From assembly GCA_019648995.1 (NCBI GenBank), contig BLXT01000264.1, positions 1,020,552-1,051,910 of the forward strand: a stretch of 31,359 nt of DNA, given 5' to 3'. Shown piece after piece: positions 1 to 13,800 of this stretch. Origin of the DNA: Plakobranchus ocellatus. Taxonomy: Eukaryota > Mollusca > Gastropoda > Plakobranchidae. Below the pieces are notes generated by a model. It was given only the letters and a program-made list of their open reading frames with translations. It ran no database searches and had not been told where the DNA came from. Position numbers and translations under genes: made by a program. Within the stretch, counting starts at the first letter, position 1, and each line of letters opens with the position of its first letter.

Positions 1-1195
1 ATTTCCTTGAGTAGATGGTCAGATTAACTCATAAACCGGTGCTGGACGGTGGGAGCGTCCTATAGTTAGTAAGATTCACGATACTGGATGCTGCCAGCGT
101 CCAATGGGTTTGTTGTTTCTGTTAACTTGTTTTGAATTTTAGACTGACCAAATTATTCCAAAACTACTTTATTTGCCCCGGGACTACTTCCTTTACGTTT
201 TGAACTACACATCCTATCTGTTGCTTTGTGTGAGAAAAAAACTTAACGGTTTAAGAGTTAAGTCAGTGCAAATTCAAGTTCATGAATAGATTCTAGATCA
301 CTTTAAAAATCTAAAATATTCAAGACTAAAGATGTTTATACCCATTTGATGTGTGTGAGATATGTGAATAAAAACAAAATTCAATAAAACTCCTTTCAGA
401 AACATTCTTTATATGCAATGCTTCTAAAGATCTCCCTTATTAGGTTCAAAGAAATAAATGACAAGAAGTTTTAAAAAATCATTTTGGTTTTTTGAATCAT
501 TTGACATCGTAGATCATATCTGTGATAATCAGGGTGTAAAAGGCAGTTGTATTGGTTATAAATGTAGGATAATCATTGCATTTTTTTTTAGGTCTTGCTT
601 AATCTTTATGTTCTTGTTTTCTGACTTAAAACAATTTGGGGGGGGGATTAATCCTCACACGAGGAGTCATTTTTGAAAATTGACTAACAGGATATAACAT
701 TATTTATTTGAAAATGATTGAGATAATTTATTCATGACAAACAGCTATAAGTCCACAATTAAAAAAAAATTCTTTAATCATTTCTTCTTTTGTGCTTTGT
801 AACTCTATGGGCAAATTTTGATCAATGTTGAAAAATTTTTGCTGCAATATTTGAAGAATTTGTAGTGAAAGGAGGATTGGCAACAACCCTAACAATATTG
901 ATAAATCTGAATATACTATTGGAGCAAACCTTAACAGTTATGAGTAGATCTAGTGATGCAGAGTGTTTATAAGCCATGCGTGTTTGTTGATATATTTGAG
1001 CGTAGTTTTTTGGGGTTTTTTTTGCTTCATTATTATATCTTTCCCAACAAATAACATTCCCTGCAATCTAAGATTGTATCCCAAAATTTATTTATTTGAA
1101 GTTAATTTGGAATAGATCTGGGCCCATATTTTATGGATGATATTTCTTGCCAATAATGTACATTTTTTTCTTATCTCTTTTTAAAAGTATTTGCC
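1..1195. other. 5' flank / 5' UTR of NOP14
   Basis: No coding signal is visible. The stretch is AT-rich with poly-T and poly-A runs and a G run near 640. A pyrimidine-rich stretch followed by TTTTTAAAAG ends at 1187, nine bases before the start codon. It could be the acceptor of an upstream non-coding exon, but it could equally be ordinary 5' UTR. No convincing TATA box or initiator was found, so the transcription start is not placed. Confidence 0.4.
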
Positions 1196-1372
1196 ATGGG
1201 AAAAAAAGGACTATCAGATAAGGTCAGAGCTAAACGCAAAGTTATAACCAAACAGCCACCTAATCCATTTGAGGTCAAAGTGAACAAAGTGAAGAATGTT
1301 GTCGTCAATAAAAAGTTACAGTCGTGGGAGAAAGGACTTCCAGGGGTGTCTCGCTCAAAGGCTGTTAAAAAA
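1196..1372 (+). CDS. NOP14: NOP14 exon 1 (aa 1-59)
   Basis: Starts MGKKGLSDKVRAKRK, a basic stretch typical of a nucleolar targeting N-terminus, then NPFEVKVN and GLPGVSRSKAVKK, which match the family. It ends in phase 0 at AAA before GTAAGT. The following intron (1373-2493) is AT-rich and I see nothing else in it. Confidence 0.93.
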
Positions 1373-4300
1373 GTAAGTGCTTTTAAGCTCATATTGTGGA
1401 CACAGTCCATGACATGACAACTGTAATATGTAATAATAATATGATAATAGTAATGCACTACACTATGCAAAGCATATTTAAAACATAAAACATATTGTCT
1501 TTTCAAGAAGAAAAAAATAAATCATTTGAAATACAGAAATTTTTATATACGTTTTGAAAAATTAAAAAAATTAGTTATGAGTTGCTACATTGGAAACTAT
1601 GAAATATGAACACCTGTATGCTGATGGTGTAATAGTTGAGTGCTGAATTCATAAGTTTATAGTTTGCATCACGAGCAAGTGCTCAAATGTTGTGACCAGT
1701 GTACCACAGTTTCTTTATCTTAAGTAGCTTTGATATTAATCACAGAAATTAGTCATAAGTAAAATTTAATACAATACCATACATACACTAAATAACAGCA
1801 TATGTTACCTGTTGTTGTTTTTAAGGTTTGGCTATATTTTTTTCTATCTGTTGACGGTTCTGTTGGGTTGTATTTGAATTTTAAAGATCAAATATGTGAA
1901 GCAAATAAAATCAGCTCCTTAAGAATGTCAGAAAACATAAATTCTAGAAGCTTGCCTGCTCAGTAGTGGTTCTGATTCATCAAAAATTTATGGTTTTGAA
2001 TCACACCAAAATTTATGTGTTTTCTTTGGCTGGTTTAACTTTCTTTTTTCCTTTTCAAAGCATTCATTTTCTTGTGTTCATCACGCTTTCTATATAAATT
2101 AATATTGTCTGTCTCTTTTGAATAAAATTCAAAAATGTTTTGAGTGTGTAGAAGTTGTTTTTATTTTCATTGAAAAAACTGCAATACATCCTGCAAATTA
2201 TGAATTCTCTAATTTTTAATAGAAATTTATTGAATATATAAATAGAAGTCCCATTTTGTTGAAATGTTAGTATACTTTACTGAATTTAGAGGCAGTTTTA
2301 AAATGTACTGTTTGCTGTGTATAGAAAGTCTGTAGCTTAGTCAGAAAGTTCTATGTCAAAAATGGATTGCTCTGTAATCTAAATTTTCGATTTTAAATTC
2401 AATCTGATAGATGTGCTGCTCAATTCATTTTGTTTTGTTTGACTTAGATGTACAGGCTTTTCTGCATTCATATTTATTGTACTTGTAAATCAGAGAAAAG
2501 ACACATTGCTCAGAGAACTTCATCATTCCAAGAAATCAAATTTTTTGCTGGATAAAAGGTTTGGAGAAGGAGATGCTTCGCTGACGGCTGATGAAAAAAT
2601 GGTGCAACGATTTGCATTAGAAAAAAAGGTAAATGCTGTGCCATTACATCTCTGTGATCTTACAGTTAAACTAACATTTTTACTACTGCACTGGTACTTT
2701 TACAGATCTTTAAATGGGATGTAATATGTATTTTTTTAACATACTCTTTTTGTTTTTTTCTTATTATAAAGAATGCAAAGAAAAAGAAATTATTTTTTCT
2801 TTCAAGTAAAATTTTTTGCAGTCACTAGCAAACATGATTTAAATTTATTTGGTACTTACATTGTTCTATGACTGTTATTGTACAATTTCATGTACATGTA
2901 TATATTTTTGTAGAGATGCTTATGAAAAGGATAATCACAGGTGTTGTATAATTTTCTTAAAAGTCTATCTACAGAGTATAATGTTCAGAAACATTTGGGG
3001 CACAATGTAATAAATAATGGCATTGGCTTTAACATCATTTATCTTATGATTTTCTGGAATTTTTGTAATAACTTTTGATATTGACAGTCTTGCCTGGCTG
3101 GATCAAATATGGAGAAGTATAATAGCATCATTGTAGCAAATTTTTCAAAAGAAATCTAATTTTCTTTATTGTTTGTTGTATTTAAAGAGAGAAAGTAATT
3201 TTATTTTAAAACTTCTACGTAACTTATTTCAGAAACAACTGCAAAAAAAGGATTTTAATCTTGATGATAATGAAGAAACACTTACACATTATGGACAGTC
3301 ACTGGCAGAAAATTTGCAGGATACTATTAATTCTGACTCTGACAATGATGAAGATGCTGTTAAAGCTGTAACAGGTAATTTGGTAAAGTTAGATAAGTAA
3401 ATATGGAAATAATTATCTTGAATGTTTGTTAATTGGTGAACCCTCTGATGTTTCATTGCATTTTACAATCTTCGATTTAGGTAAAATAGTTAAGTGATAA
3501 TGATAAATTTTAAGTTGCAGCTTTCATTATTGAAACTAAGCTATAAAAATAATTTAAATTATCATAGATGGATTGCAAGGTTAAAAAATTTTTTTTTGAG
3601 TATGTCTCTGAGCCAGAGATAAATGGTTTGAATAAAATTTGACAACAGAGGAAAAAAGTTATGACAGATTACACTTTGCAGCTTGAGACCAATCCCAATG
3701 AGCTTTTGTCGCATGTAATATATTTGGGAAGAATGTTCAGTACAGTGCTTCTTTTCTTTTACATACGTAAAAAAAATTAAATTGCTTATATTTGAGCTCA
3801 AAATCAACTTATCTATACTAGCATTTGATAAAACAAAGCTCATGATTCCAGTTTCAGGTTAATTCAATGTTTTAAAATATTCCAGTTTTGTCTTGCAACC
3901 TTTGGATTGGTTATATATTATATTGGTAGCAGAGGGATCAAACCTTTGAAGTCCCCATTTACAAAGAAAGCACTCTAGATATACCTGCCGTTGATATGTA
4001 CATTATGAAGTAACATTATAAATCACATACACATCATATATATTGTGTCTCAAAAAATCAGCTATCCTTTAGAACTTCTCTGAGTTGTAAGTATTATGAA
4101 AAAGGATTTTTGAAAAAAAAAGCAATTATAAATTCTGTCACTTCATACCTTGTCGTGGCATTCTTGCAAATAAAGGTTGACATTAAAAAGAAAGCAAATG
4201 CATGGAGGTAATGTTCTCATTTAGTCATAGCACTGATACTCTTCTAAAGAGAGAGATAGTTTCTGATCTAAATAATTCTCTATCATTGAAATTACTAAAA

Positions 4301-7300
4301 AAAACCCAAAAATTTTTATTAGATATAAGTTGGTGTCCTTTTTCATTAACTTCCATTTATTTATATATTTCAGTATTTTCTTTTGATGAGGGAAATTCTG
4401 GAAAAATAATTAAATGTGCATTACATTCCTCTTTATAATGGCAGGGGATTTGCAGTTTGGCGGGCTTTCCAAAGATGACAGTGCTGTGTCTTGGAAGGAA
4501 AAGATGAAAGACATAATTGCTGACTCTAAAAAGATGAAGGTAATTTACAAACTAATAAAGAAAAAAATACATCTAACCATCAGATGTCTATCTTTTCCTA
4601 TATCTGTTCCGTCCTCTCAACATCTCTTTCTCCCAATGTGGCTTGCAAAAGATGAATTCTGAAATTTCCTTGAGGCTCCAAAACATTTGTACAGGGTTTG
4701 AGATACTGACTCTGAGATATTTAATAAATGTCAAATTTTTATACAATGAAAAAGCACCAGGAATTGTCCAATCTCAATGCTTATATCCCTAAAACATGTG
4801 TTGGTTATGAGAGGGAGGTTCTCTCATGAACACTTATTTAAAATAAAATTGAATAATATCAAAATAATAAATGAGCTTAATGCAGTGCTCAGTGTAGAAT
4901 ATCCTCACTCCAATGACTATTGAATCAAAACTTGCCTTTCCATCTGTAGCAATGCCACTAAGTGCAAATTTTTGATCTGAAAAACAGCCCCTGGCACGGC
5001 CCCAAAATTTGGGATGTGAGGAAACAAGGTTGCATAGACTTAAAAAGGTCTCACGCCATTGTTTGTGAACGAATCTGTATGAGACTTTGCAACCGTTCAG
5101 TCAAGATGTTATATTAATGATATGCAAACGTACAAGTGCGTACAAGGTGTGTAACTGAAATTGTTTATTGAAAATTTACTGTGGCATAGTTCTGAGCAGT
5201 TGTGATTTGCCAGCCTGTTTATTCTCTCAAAATTTCAAACTGTGCGCTAAGTACTTTTTACATGATGATCGAGAGAAGCTTGTTAGACCTAGAAGGTTTG
5301 TGATCGCATTTGGCATCGGACCGCTAGAGTGGCCCTGACACAATGACTAGTAGAGGTCGCGTCCATCACGATTTTACTTTGGGAGAGAAAGGATAGATCT
5401 AATTTTGTTTAATGAACAATTTGTGAAATAATTTGTGTGTTACTAAAATAGCTTTAAGTTTAGTTTGCTTTTATCCATTATCTAGTTGATCTGAATAAGA
5501 AAGACTGACTTGAAGTCATAAATTACGATATCTTGTCGCTTTAAAAAACTGTGCAAAACCTGTTCTCCCTTACAAAATATAGCTGCTTTACCAAAAATGG
5601 TATCGCTGTGGCGGGCACTATGTGTGACACTATTTTTGATGGATATTGAGTGACGCTTTTTAATATTTCATGTATACAAACTCCTAAAAATATGGCATTC
5701 GAAAAATATTTGCTAATTAATTTTTCTAATTTTTTATGTGTTAGGCTAAAAAACACTGAAAATATATGTGTCCCCTTTTTTTTTTAAAGTGGGGGGGGGG
5801 GTTGCTTTGAATGACTAATGTAATTGACAAGATTAATAATGAAAATATACAAAACTGAAATTAGGGACAAACCCTGCAACAAAATAGCAATGTGCTCATC
5901 AAAATTTGCATGCAATCTCATATTTGATAAGCGATATATGCTCAAAACTCTCTCAGAATCTACAAAAGTTATGGAATTTGCTGTAAAAATTTAACTGCAG
6001 CTTAAAAACTAGAGAAATATTAATGCCACAAATGGATTCTGCTTTGAAAATTACATAAGTCTCATGCATATACTCTTAAAAGTAAGAGAGAGAATACAAA
6101 TTCTCCCAAAAAAATCACATTACACCCCATATTTTTTTTTTTATTTTTACTAATTAAAGGTAAAAAAAAAAAAAAAATTCCTTTAAAAATTCAAAAAGCT
6201 TCTTGCTAAGCTTAGATAGGGTTAACAAATATTCTTGGTTATAAACAACTGTAACTAAAAAAATTGCTCCATAAAGTTCACTTAATCTTTCTTTCTTTTT
6301 TTTTTTTCTAATCTGTAATAGTTCAAGTGGGTTAATTTTTTTTTTGTGTGTGTGAAAATTCATAGGTAAAAACTGTTTATAAAAAGAACAAACATTCTCT
6401 GTAAGAAGCTTTAAGACTTAAAGCACATTTACAAAGGTTTTGATGTAATGGGGTGAGAAAATGTAAAAAGCGCTAACCAAAAATCCTCAATATTGAGGAT
6501 GAAAAATCTTTGCATTATTTTTTATGCTCTCTTTTTTTTTTTTTTGATGATATTGAATAAAATTGAAGCAGTTATAACAGTATTGAAAAGTATTAAATAA
6601 AAGACACAAGTTTGTGGATTCCTCTTCTCCCCATACCTTCCTTTCTAATTATCAGAAAGTGAAAAGGAATTGGGACAAAATAATTGAGGAGGAAAAGAGG
6701 ACATATAGGGATAATCATAATATATTATATTGCTTTGTATAATATGATTCAAAATTTTTTCTTTGTATGTCATTCAACAGTATGAAAGGCAAGCAGAGAA
6801 AGAAAAAGTTGTAGAGACAACACAGGAATTGGACAGCGTATGGAAAACAGTTTTTCCCAGCTTCTCGTCACAGGTAATTTTGAAAACAGTTTAGTTGGTG
6901 CAAACATTTTTAAATTTTAAACTTGGTAAATAGTTTGAAACAACACTCTTTTTTAATTTCCCTCCCCTTTTAAAAAGAAAACAAATGCCAACAATGCAGA
7001 AGGACAAATAAAATTAAAAATTTTTACATTTGAATGTTCAGAACAAAACTTTTTCTGTTTCTATTTCTATAGTCATAATTTCTTATAACTTAGTAACGGA
7101 TTATTTTCTCCATTGCAGTGATTTCTTAGGATGTAATAAAAGTATTTCTTTCATCAATTTTTTTTTTATTATTTTGAACTATCAAATGCAGCCACCTCCT
7201 GCTAAAAAGAAACCTTCAAACTTTATGTTGCTGTTCCACAACTTGGTCATGGAGCAGAAATCTTCTGGTGTAAGTTATTATTTATTTATTTATTTTTTAT

Positions 7301-10300
7301 GCTTTCATGCTTTTATATAAAATGTTGCAACAAAATCAAACATTCAACTGTAAAAAAAAAAAAATTTAGAAACAAAACTAGCAATTCAGAAACGGATGCA
7401 AAACATCTCTTGCCATAAAATTATATAAAATCTTTTCACAATCTGCAAAAAATGCTTTATATATGAGATAATTTTGATGTTAAGAATTAAAGAATTTTTA
7501 CAACTGTAATTGAAAATGTATAGGTTTCAAGCTTTGGTGCCATTACCAGACCTGGCATTTTGGCCAATTTAATTATAACCATCCTAAACTAACTTTTTAA
7601 TACACCTATTTCCAATTCTTGAATTTTTTTTGGTCAGCCTCTTTTTTTTTTTTTTTTCAAATCATATTTGACCACATCAAAGATATACTAACTTTGCACA
7701 CTCTCTTATTTTCTATGTCTTCTACATGAGGGTCAAAGATTATTGGCTGTTCTCTAACTCAATGTCCTACTTTCTGTGTCTCATTAATTTCACCTACGGA
7801 CTTAAATTTGACCACCTGCATTGAAATTTCTTGAGCAAACAGCTTGATGAGGGCGTAAAATAGCGTTCCAAATTTAGAGAGACTTCTTTTTTCTCTCACA
7901 AAGAAACCATTAATTGGCATAGGTCCATAATAATGTTTTATTAATTTTTTTTCTTTTTTGGACAAATGATTCTGATTTTTTTTGATCATTTATTCTGATT
8001 CGTTTTTCTCAAAGAATAAGAAGTTGTCATATCAAAAATGAAAAAAAAAAATTAAATATTTTTAGGGCAGTACATTTTTGTCATTTTATGGGGTGTGGTG
8101 AGTGTGAACAGCTAAAAATGTCAGTATTTCAACTTTTCATGTTCCAAAAATAATTTTCATGTTTTTGCAGATCACAAGATCACTCTGGTAAAATTAGAAT
8201 CTGGACTTGCTTTCACTTTTCAAATGTCTTTGTTTTTTTTTTTTTATTAGTTTTTCATTTTAATTTGGTGGAATGCATTAATTTCAGGCGTCCGATAAAC
8301 TTAAAACAGAGGAAGAAAAGGCAAAAGAGGAAGCTGAGAAGTTGCAAGTTCTGGAGGTTAGTCTGAATTTTTTTTTGTCAGAAGAAATAAAGCAATAAGC
8401 AAATTGATCAGAGGTTTTTTTATAGACAATAGCATTAAAAAAAAAAATCAATACCCGTAATTCAGTTCACTGTATCATTTAGCAAAGACTTAGGCTTATA
8501 TAAGGTATTTTATTTTATTTTATTTTTTATTTTGGAAATAATCCTTTCACTTTGAATCTAACATATTTTTATTTTGAGTGATTTATAGAGACAGTGAAGC
8601 ATAGGTGCTTTGCAGTACAACAATTTTATTTGAATTGAGATAAGGGGACTAAGTGTAGATAGATTAAAATGTGTATTTCTTGCAAGGAGATAAATTAGTC
8701 ATGTAAGTTATGTTTCAGTTTGAGCATGAACCTGTCTTTGTTTCGATGCTGCAAGCACAAAATATAAATAAACTGCCACTCGACTATATTTGTACTTGGG
8801 TCTTTTCAGGCGCAGAGGCTTTCAAGAATGAGAGGTGAAACAGATAAACCTGAATCCAACCATATCTCTGCAGATGATCTTAATGATGGGTAGGGCAACA
8901 ATTAATCAAAATAATTTATTAACCACTGTTTATTTGTGATCACTTTGCAACCTTTCCTATGGCATTGTCGTGTGTTCTTTTTGATTCTGAAAAATACTGT
9001 CTGTTTTATGTCAAGCAAGAAAATATTAGAATATAATAAACACAGCTTTCTTCAACGAGAACAGGCTTATAATTTCCCAGTCCTGAACTTTTAAGAAAAA
9101 CGTGTGCCTTAGCCCTGTCCAACTGTGTCCCCAGCCAATCAAAAATGTCAGTCCCACCAGACGCACTATCACTGACCTGGAATAAGAGAGTTTCCCCCCA
9201 GTCTATTGTTATTTGTGTTTAGGAATGTTTTTATGATCTTTGCAGTTGACAGTTGGCCTCTGGCATAAGTGTTTAAGGTCAATTCAATTGAAGATACAAG
9301 CTAGACAGGGTCAGTTTACTCTGTCTGAAAGGATTAAGCCTAATTTAGATGTCAAGAACTTTGTTTAATTTTTAGACCTGCTGTTCCTCTAATAAAGTAT
9401 AGTAATCATAGCTTGGCTTGTCCCAGGTCTGTTTCTTCCTTTCATTATGGAAGCTGTACACTTTTTTTTTTGTATTTTGTTTTTTTTTCACATTTCCTCA
9501 GGTTTACTCTGGAGAAGAAAAGGCAGAAAGTGTCTTTCTCTGATACCACTAAAGGCAATGAAAGTGAGGAAGAAGGTGACGAGGACAAAGGAGCAGATGA
9601 AGCTAAAAAGGATAGTGGGGAATTGAGTTCAGATGACAGTGATGAGGAAGAAAATGAGGATGATGAATCGGAGGATGATGATGATAAGAGCTCAGATAAT
9701 TTTTCTGATCTTGCCTCTGATGAAAATGAAGAAGAAGATGGACAGGAGCTGGACAAATTTGAGGAGACTGGTAATGATGACGGGAAGGAAGAAGTCCAAC
9801 CAAAACCTATTTTGAAGAAGTCTCAGGTATTATTAGTGTATTCTTGCATTATGTTTTATTTGTTAAAACTTATTCAGCAGTGGAAAAGTAAAGATCTCTA
9901 CAAGCAATTAAGCTGCAGTGCAGATAGATATAATCAAAGGAGATTATTTGCTCATTCATATTGATACTTTCATTCAGAATTTTATGTAATACTTGAATTT
10001 TAGCTTTGGGCATCCATTTCTAGATCTATTTCTGTTCCATCACCATTTGAATGTTTTCTTAAAGCCATTAAATTCTAACTGTTTTTTCAACCTCCCCAGT
10101 CCAAACAGCAAACCAGCAAGGTCTCTGAAAAGATTGTTTCAGATCTGCCCTTTGTCTTCTCAGGTATAGTTTCATGTCTTTTATTCTACTTGATAAAGAT
10201 AAGAATACATTTATACATACCAAAAAGAAATCCAATTTTTTTTCCCTATTTCAACAAATTGATTTTTTCTCTGTATGAATATGAATGCACTTACAAAAGG

Positions 10301-10745
10301 TTTCATCAGAAAATAATTGCATGATGAATACTGTTACGAGTTCAACTGAAACATACATGCACCAGCAGTCAATGCTTTTGAATCACCTCTCAATGTTTTT
10401 TCCTTTTAGATTAATGTATTTGTCCAGCTGGTGAAAAAGAAAAAAAATAGCTTCTCTACTACGGAAAGTTTTACCAAGATCCTTCAGCCAGTAGTGCATC
10501 TTGTAAATACGCTCTTGTTTTCATATAATTTTTCTTTGCGAGGATCCAAGTAAATTAGAAACAGAAGGGAGAAGGCAGATTGAATGTATTTTAGAATGTT
10601 GGACTTTTTTTACCAGCGGTAGTTTTTGAGCAAATTTTTTATAGTATTATATTTAGTGTAGTTTCATCACATTACCTGTTGCATAACATATTTTAAAACA
10701 TGATTTTCAGGAAATTTAGGCTGATTTATATCTGAAACATGCTTT

Positions 10746-10829
<84 letters not shown>

Positions 10830-13800
10830 CGGCCTCACATGAAAACCCATTGGATGTTGCCCAGGCTTATTTTGAACTTGAGCCATTCAAAGTCAATAAC
10901 CTTGCTCATGGCCAAAATTGAGATTTTGGTGTGAACAAAATCTCCATTTATTCATCTTCATACTCCACCAAGTTTTATTAATTTCTTTACCATATAACCT
11001 ATTNNNNNNNNNNNNNNNNNNNNNNNNNNNNNNNNNNNNNNNNNNNNNNNNNNNNNNNNNNNNNNNNNNNNNNNNNNNNNNNNNNNNNNNNNNNNNNNNN
11101 NNNNNNNNNNNNNNNNNNNNNNNNNNNNNNNNNNNNNNNNNNNNNNNNNNNNNNNNNNNNNNNNNNNNNNNNNNNNNNNNNNNNNNNNNNNNNNNNNNNN
11201 NNNNNNNNNNNNNNNNNNNNNNNNNNNNNNNNNNNNNNNNNNNNNNNNNNNNNNNNNNNNNNNNNNNNNNNNNNNNNNNNNNNNNNNNNNNNNNNNNNNN
11301 NNNNNNNNNNNNNNNNNNNNNNNNNNNNNNNNNNNNNNNNNNNNNNNNNNNNNNNNNNNNNNNNNNNNNNNNNNNNNNNNNNNNNNNNNNNNNNNNNNNN
11401 NNNNNNNNNNNNNNNNNNNNNNNNNNNNNNNNNNNNNNNNNNNNNNNNNNNNNNNNNNNNNNNNNNNNNNNNNNNNNNNNNNNNNNNNNNNNNNNNNNNN
11501 NNNNNNNNNNNNNNNNNNNNNNNNNNNNNNNNNNNNNNNNNNNNNNNNNNNNNNNNNNNNNNNNNNNNNNNNNNNNNNNNNNNNNNNNNNNNNNNNNNNN
11601 NNNNNNNNNNNNNNNNNNNNNNNNNNNNNNNNNNNNNNNNNNNNNNNNNNNNNNNNNNNNNNNNNNNNNNNNNNNNNNNNNNNNNNNNNNNNNNNNNNNN
11701 NCATGATTTTATCAAGGTTGCGCAAATGTCACCACCCTAGTCTTGCAGAGGGCAACAAAGATAAGCTAGAGGTAGGGAGAAAAATTTATCGCTGAAGTAT
11801 TTTTTCTTTTGTTTGTGATTATGTTTTTAAGTACAAATATATGACTTAGCCTTGTTCCATAATCGATTGAAATCAAGAAAACTATCAAATGACATGTAAT
11901 AATGGAAAGGTGCTTTTTTTTTTTGTCTTTTGCTTCTGCATTGATGCCAACCATAGTGGTGCATTAGAGACTGAATTTAAAATAAAATGTGACTGCATAT
12001 ATAATTGTAAACACTCAGCTTGCAGAAAAGAAATGTAAATAATATAAATGAATATTTAAAATTCTGCAAACAATTGAGATAATCTTTAAGAAAATGATTT
12101 TAGTAGCCATAAAAAGAGAGATAAGAGCCCCAAAAACATAAGCAGCGAAAAGAAAAACAGAAATTTCAATATTATGCACATGTTATATATTATATTTTCC
12201 CTCCAGAAAATCCTTACATATCTGCTGCAGTATTTTGGAGAAGTGGTGTCATGTGACAGCATAGACCAAGCTCTGCTGAAGCATGTGACCTCTCATATCT
12301 GGGAGATGAGTCAGATGTTCCCGGCCACTGCAGCTTCTCATCTGCAAAAGCTGCTCCTAGACAAACAGAAAGAATTTTCTGACTTGCAACACAAAAAACC
12401 TGGCATAGCTCAGTGTGTGCCTTTAAACGTGGTGTGTTCTTGTAGACTCTCCTGTATTTCCTTACTTGAAAATAATTCTATCTTCGTGTTGAAAATGGTA
12501 TGCCTTGCTGATGAAATTGCCCAAAAATTTAAAAAAAAAAAAAAGGTTTATCAGAGTATTAAAAATGGGTGTATCAGTTGCACATATTCCATCCAAATAG
12601 CTTGTTTGCAACAGGCTTAAAAACACACTGAACTTGCAGTCTTTACCTCTTTCTTACCAATTTTATATCTATAGTTACTTTTGTCACCACTAAATTAGAC
12701 TTTTTGGGATAGGAACAAGTGTGAAATAAATATAAATACAGCTATCATGACTCTCAATTTTTTAAAATCCAAATTTTCTTATGTGTGTTGTAATGAATAT
12801 AAATACACTCAATTTTTTTTTGGATCTGAGTTTTCTCATATTTGAGTTGTAAAGAATATAAATACACAAGTCAAGATTCTCAATTTTTTTAGATCCAAGT
12901 TTCCTCATAACTTGCGGAGGAGTTGGGCAATGTGTGATATAGTGTGAGGTTCATGTTTGATGTTCTCAAGGAAACATTAAATTTAGTTTTCCGTGGCTAA
13001 TTTCCTGCAAAACTTCTTTGGCATGGAAAACCAGTTGCATAGTTTGTGCTTAATATATGTGATGTTGGTTTAATTTTTAAGCTTTTTTTTTTTTTTTTCA
13101 GCTGCTGCACTTACCTTTAATAACAGGACTTTTCCCAACATCAGATTACAGGCATCCAGTTACAACACCAGCATTTTCTTTTCTGTCACAGATACTGTCT
13201 GAGGTGAGCTACTGCATGCAAAAAAGATGACTGGTTGTTCTGGGAAAATTATAACTTTATTTTTAGATCAACATTCATCATTTATTGCCTTTATTTTCTT
13301 CAATTAAATGATGTAATTCTTTTCAAAGCTATTGTTATTTTTGTTAGTGTAACTTATCACTGCCCTTGTGGATGGAATACAATTTTGTCTGGGATAAATG
13401 TTCATAGAAACTTATGTATCTTTTTCTTTTTTGTAATGCAAAATTAATTGTTTTCTTTTTATATTACAGTGTTGTGTTAGGAACATGAAGGACTGTATCA
13501 CAGGCTTATTTTTGTGTGGCCATGATATCCAGGTAAACATTGCATTACTGGATTTAAAATTTACATTTGGTCAAGAAATGCATTTACAAATCTATTAAGT
13601 TTACATGAAAAGTTTCTCTTCTTGACTCAGCTTGCAATGAAAGATCATGAAAGATGTTCATGCCTATTACAAGACTGCTTATGGCTGGGAATAAGAATGG
13701 CAGATAAATTGTATCTGTGCTGTAGAGATTCATGTGAATCTCACTCTGGTCTTTCTTTCCTGATGTTTATTTCAAGAGCTTTCCTTTAGCCTTGAAGATA

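Noticed and set aside
458..676. Short frame upstream of NOP14
   Set aside because: No family resemblance, and composition like the surrounding AT-rich non-coding DNA.
7270..7400. TTTA and poly-A/T runs around exon 6 as a retroposon tail
   Set aside because: Such runs are everywhere in this window, and no element body or target-site duplication is visible.
9060..9330. GC-richer block in intron 8 as a possible extra exon or repeat
   Set aside because: Exons 8 and 9 join perfectly in phase and complete the ADDLNDGF motif, leaving no room for an exon. I could not define repeat borders or a family.
9445..9756. Ser-rich frame on the - strand
   Set aside because: It is the reverse complement of the acidic Asp/Glu/Ser tract of NOP14 exon 9 and has no independent coding evidence.
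10918..11725. Long open frames across the gap region
   Set aside because: They consist of N bases and carry no sequence information.
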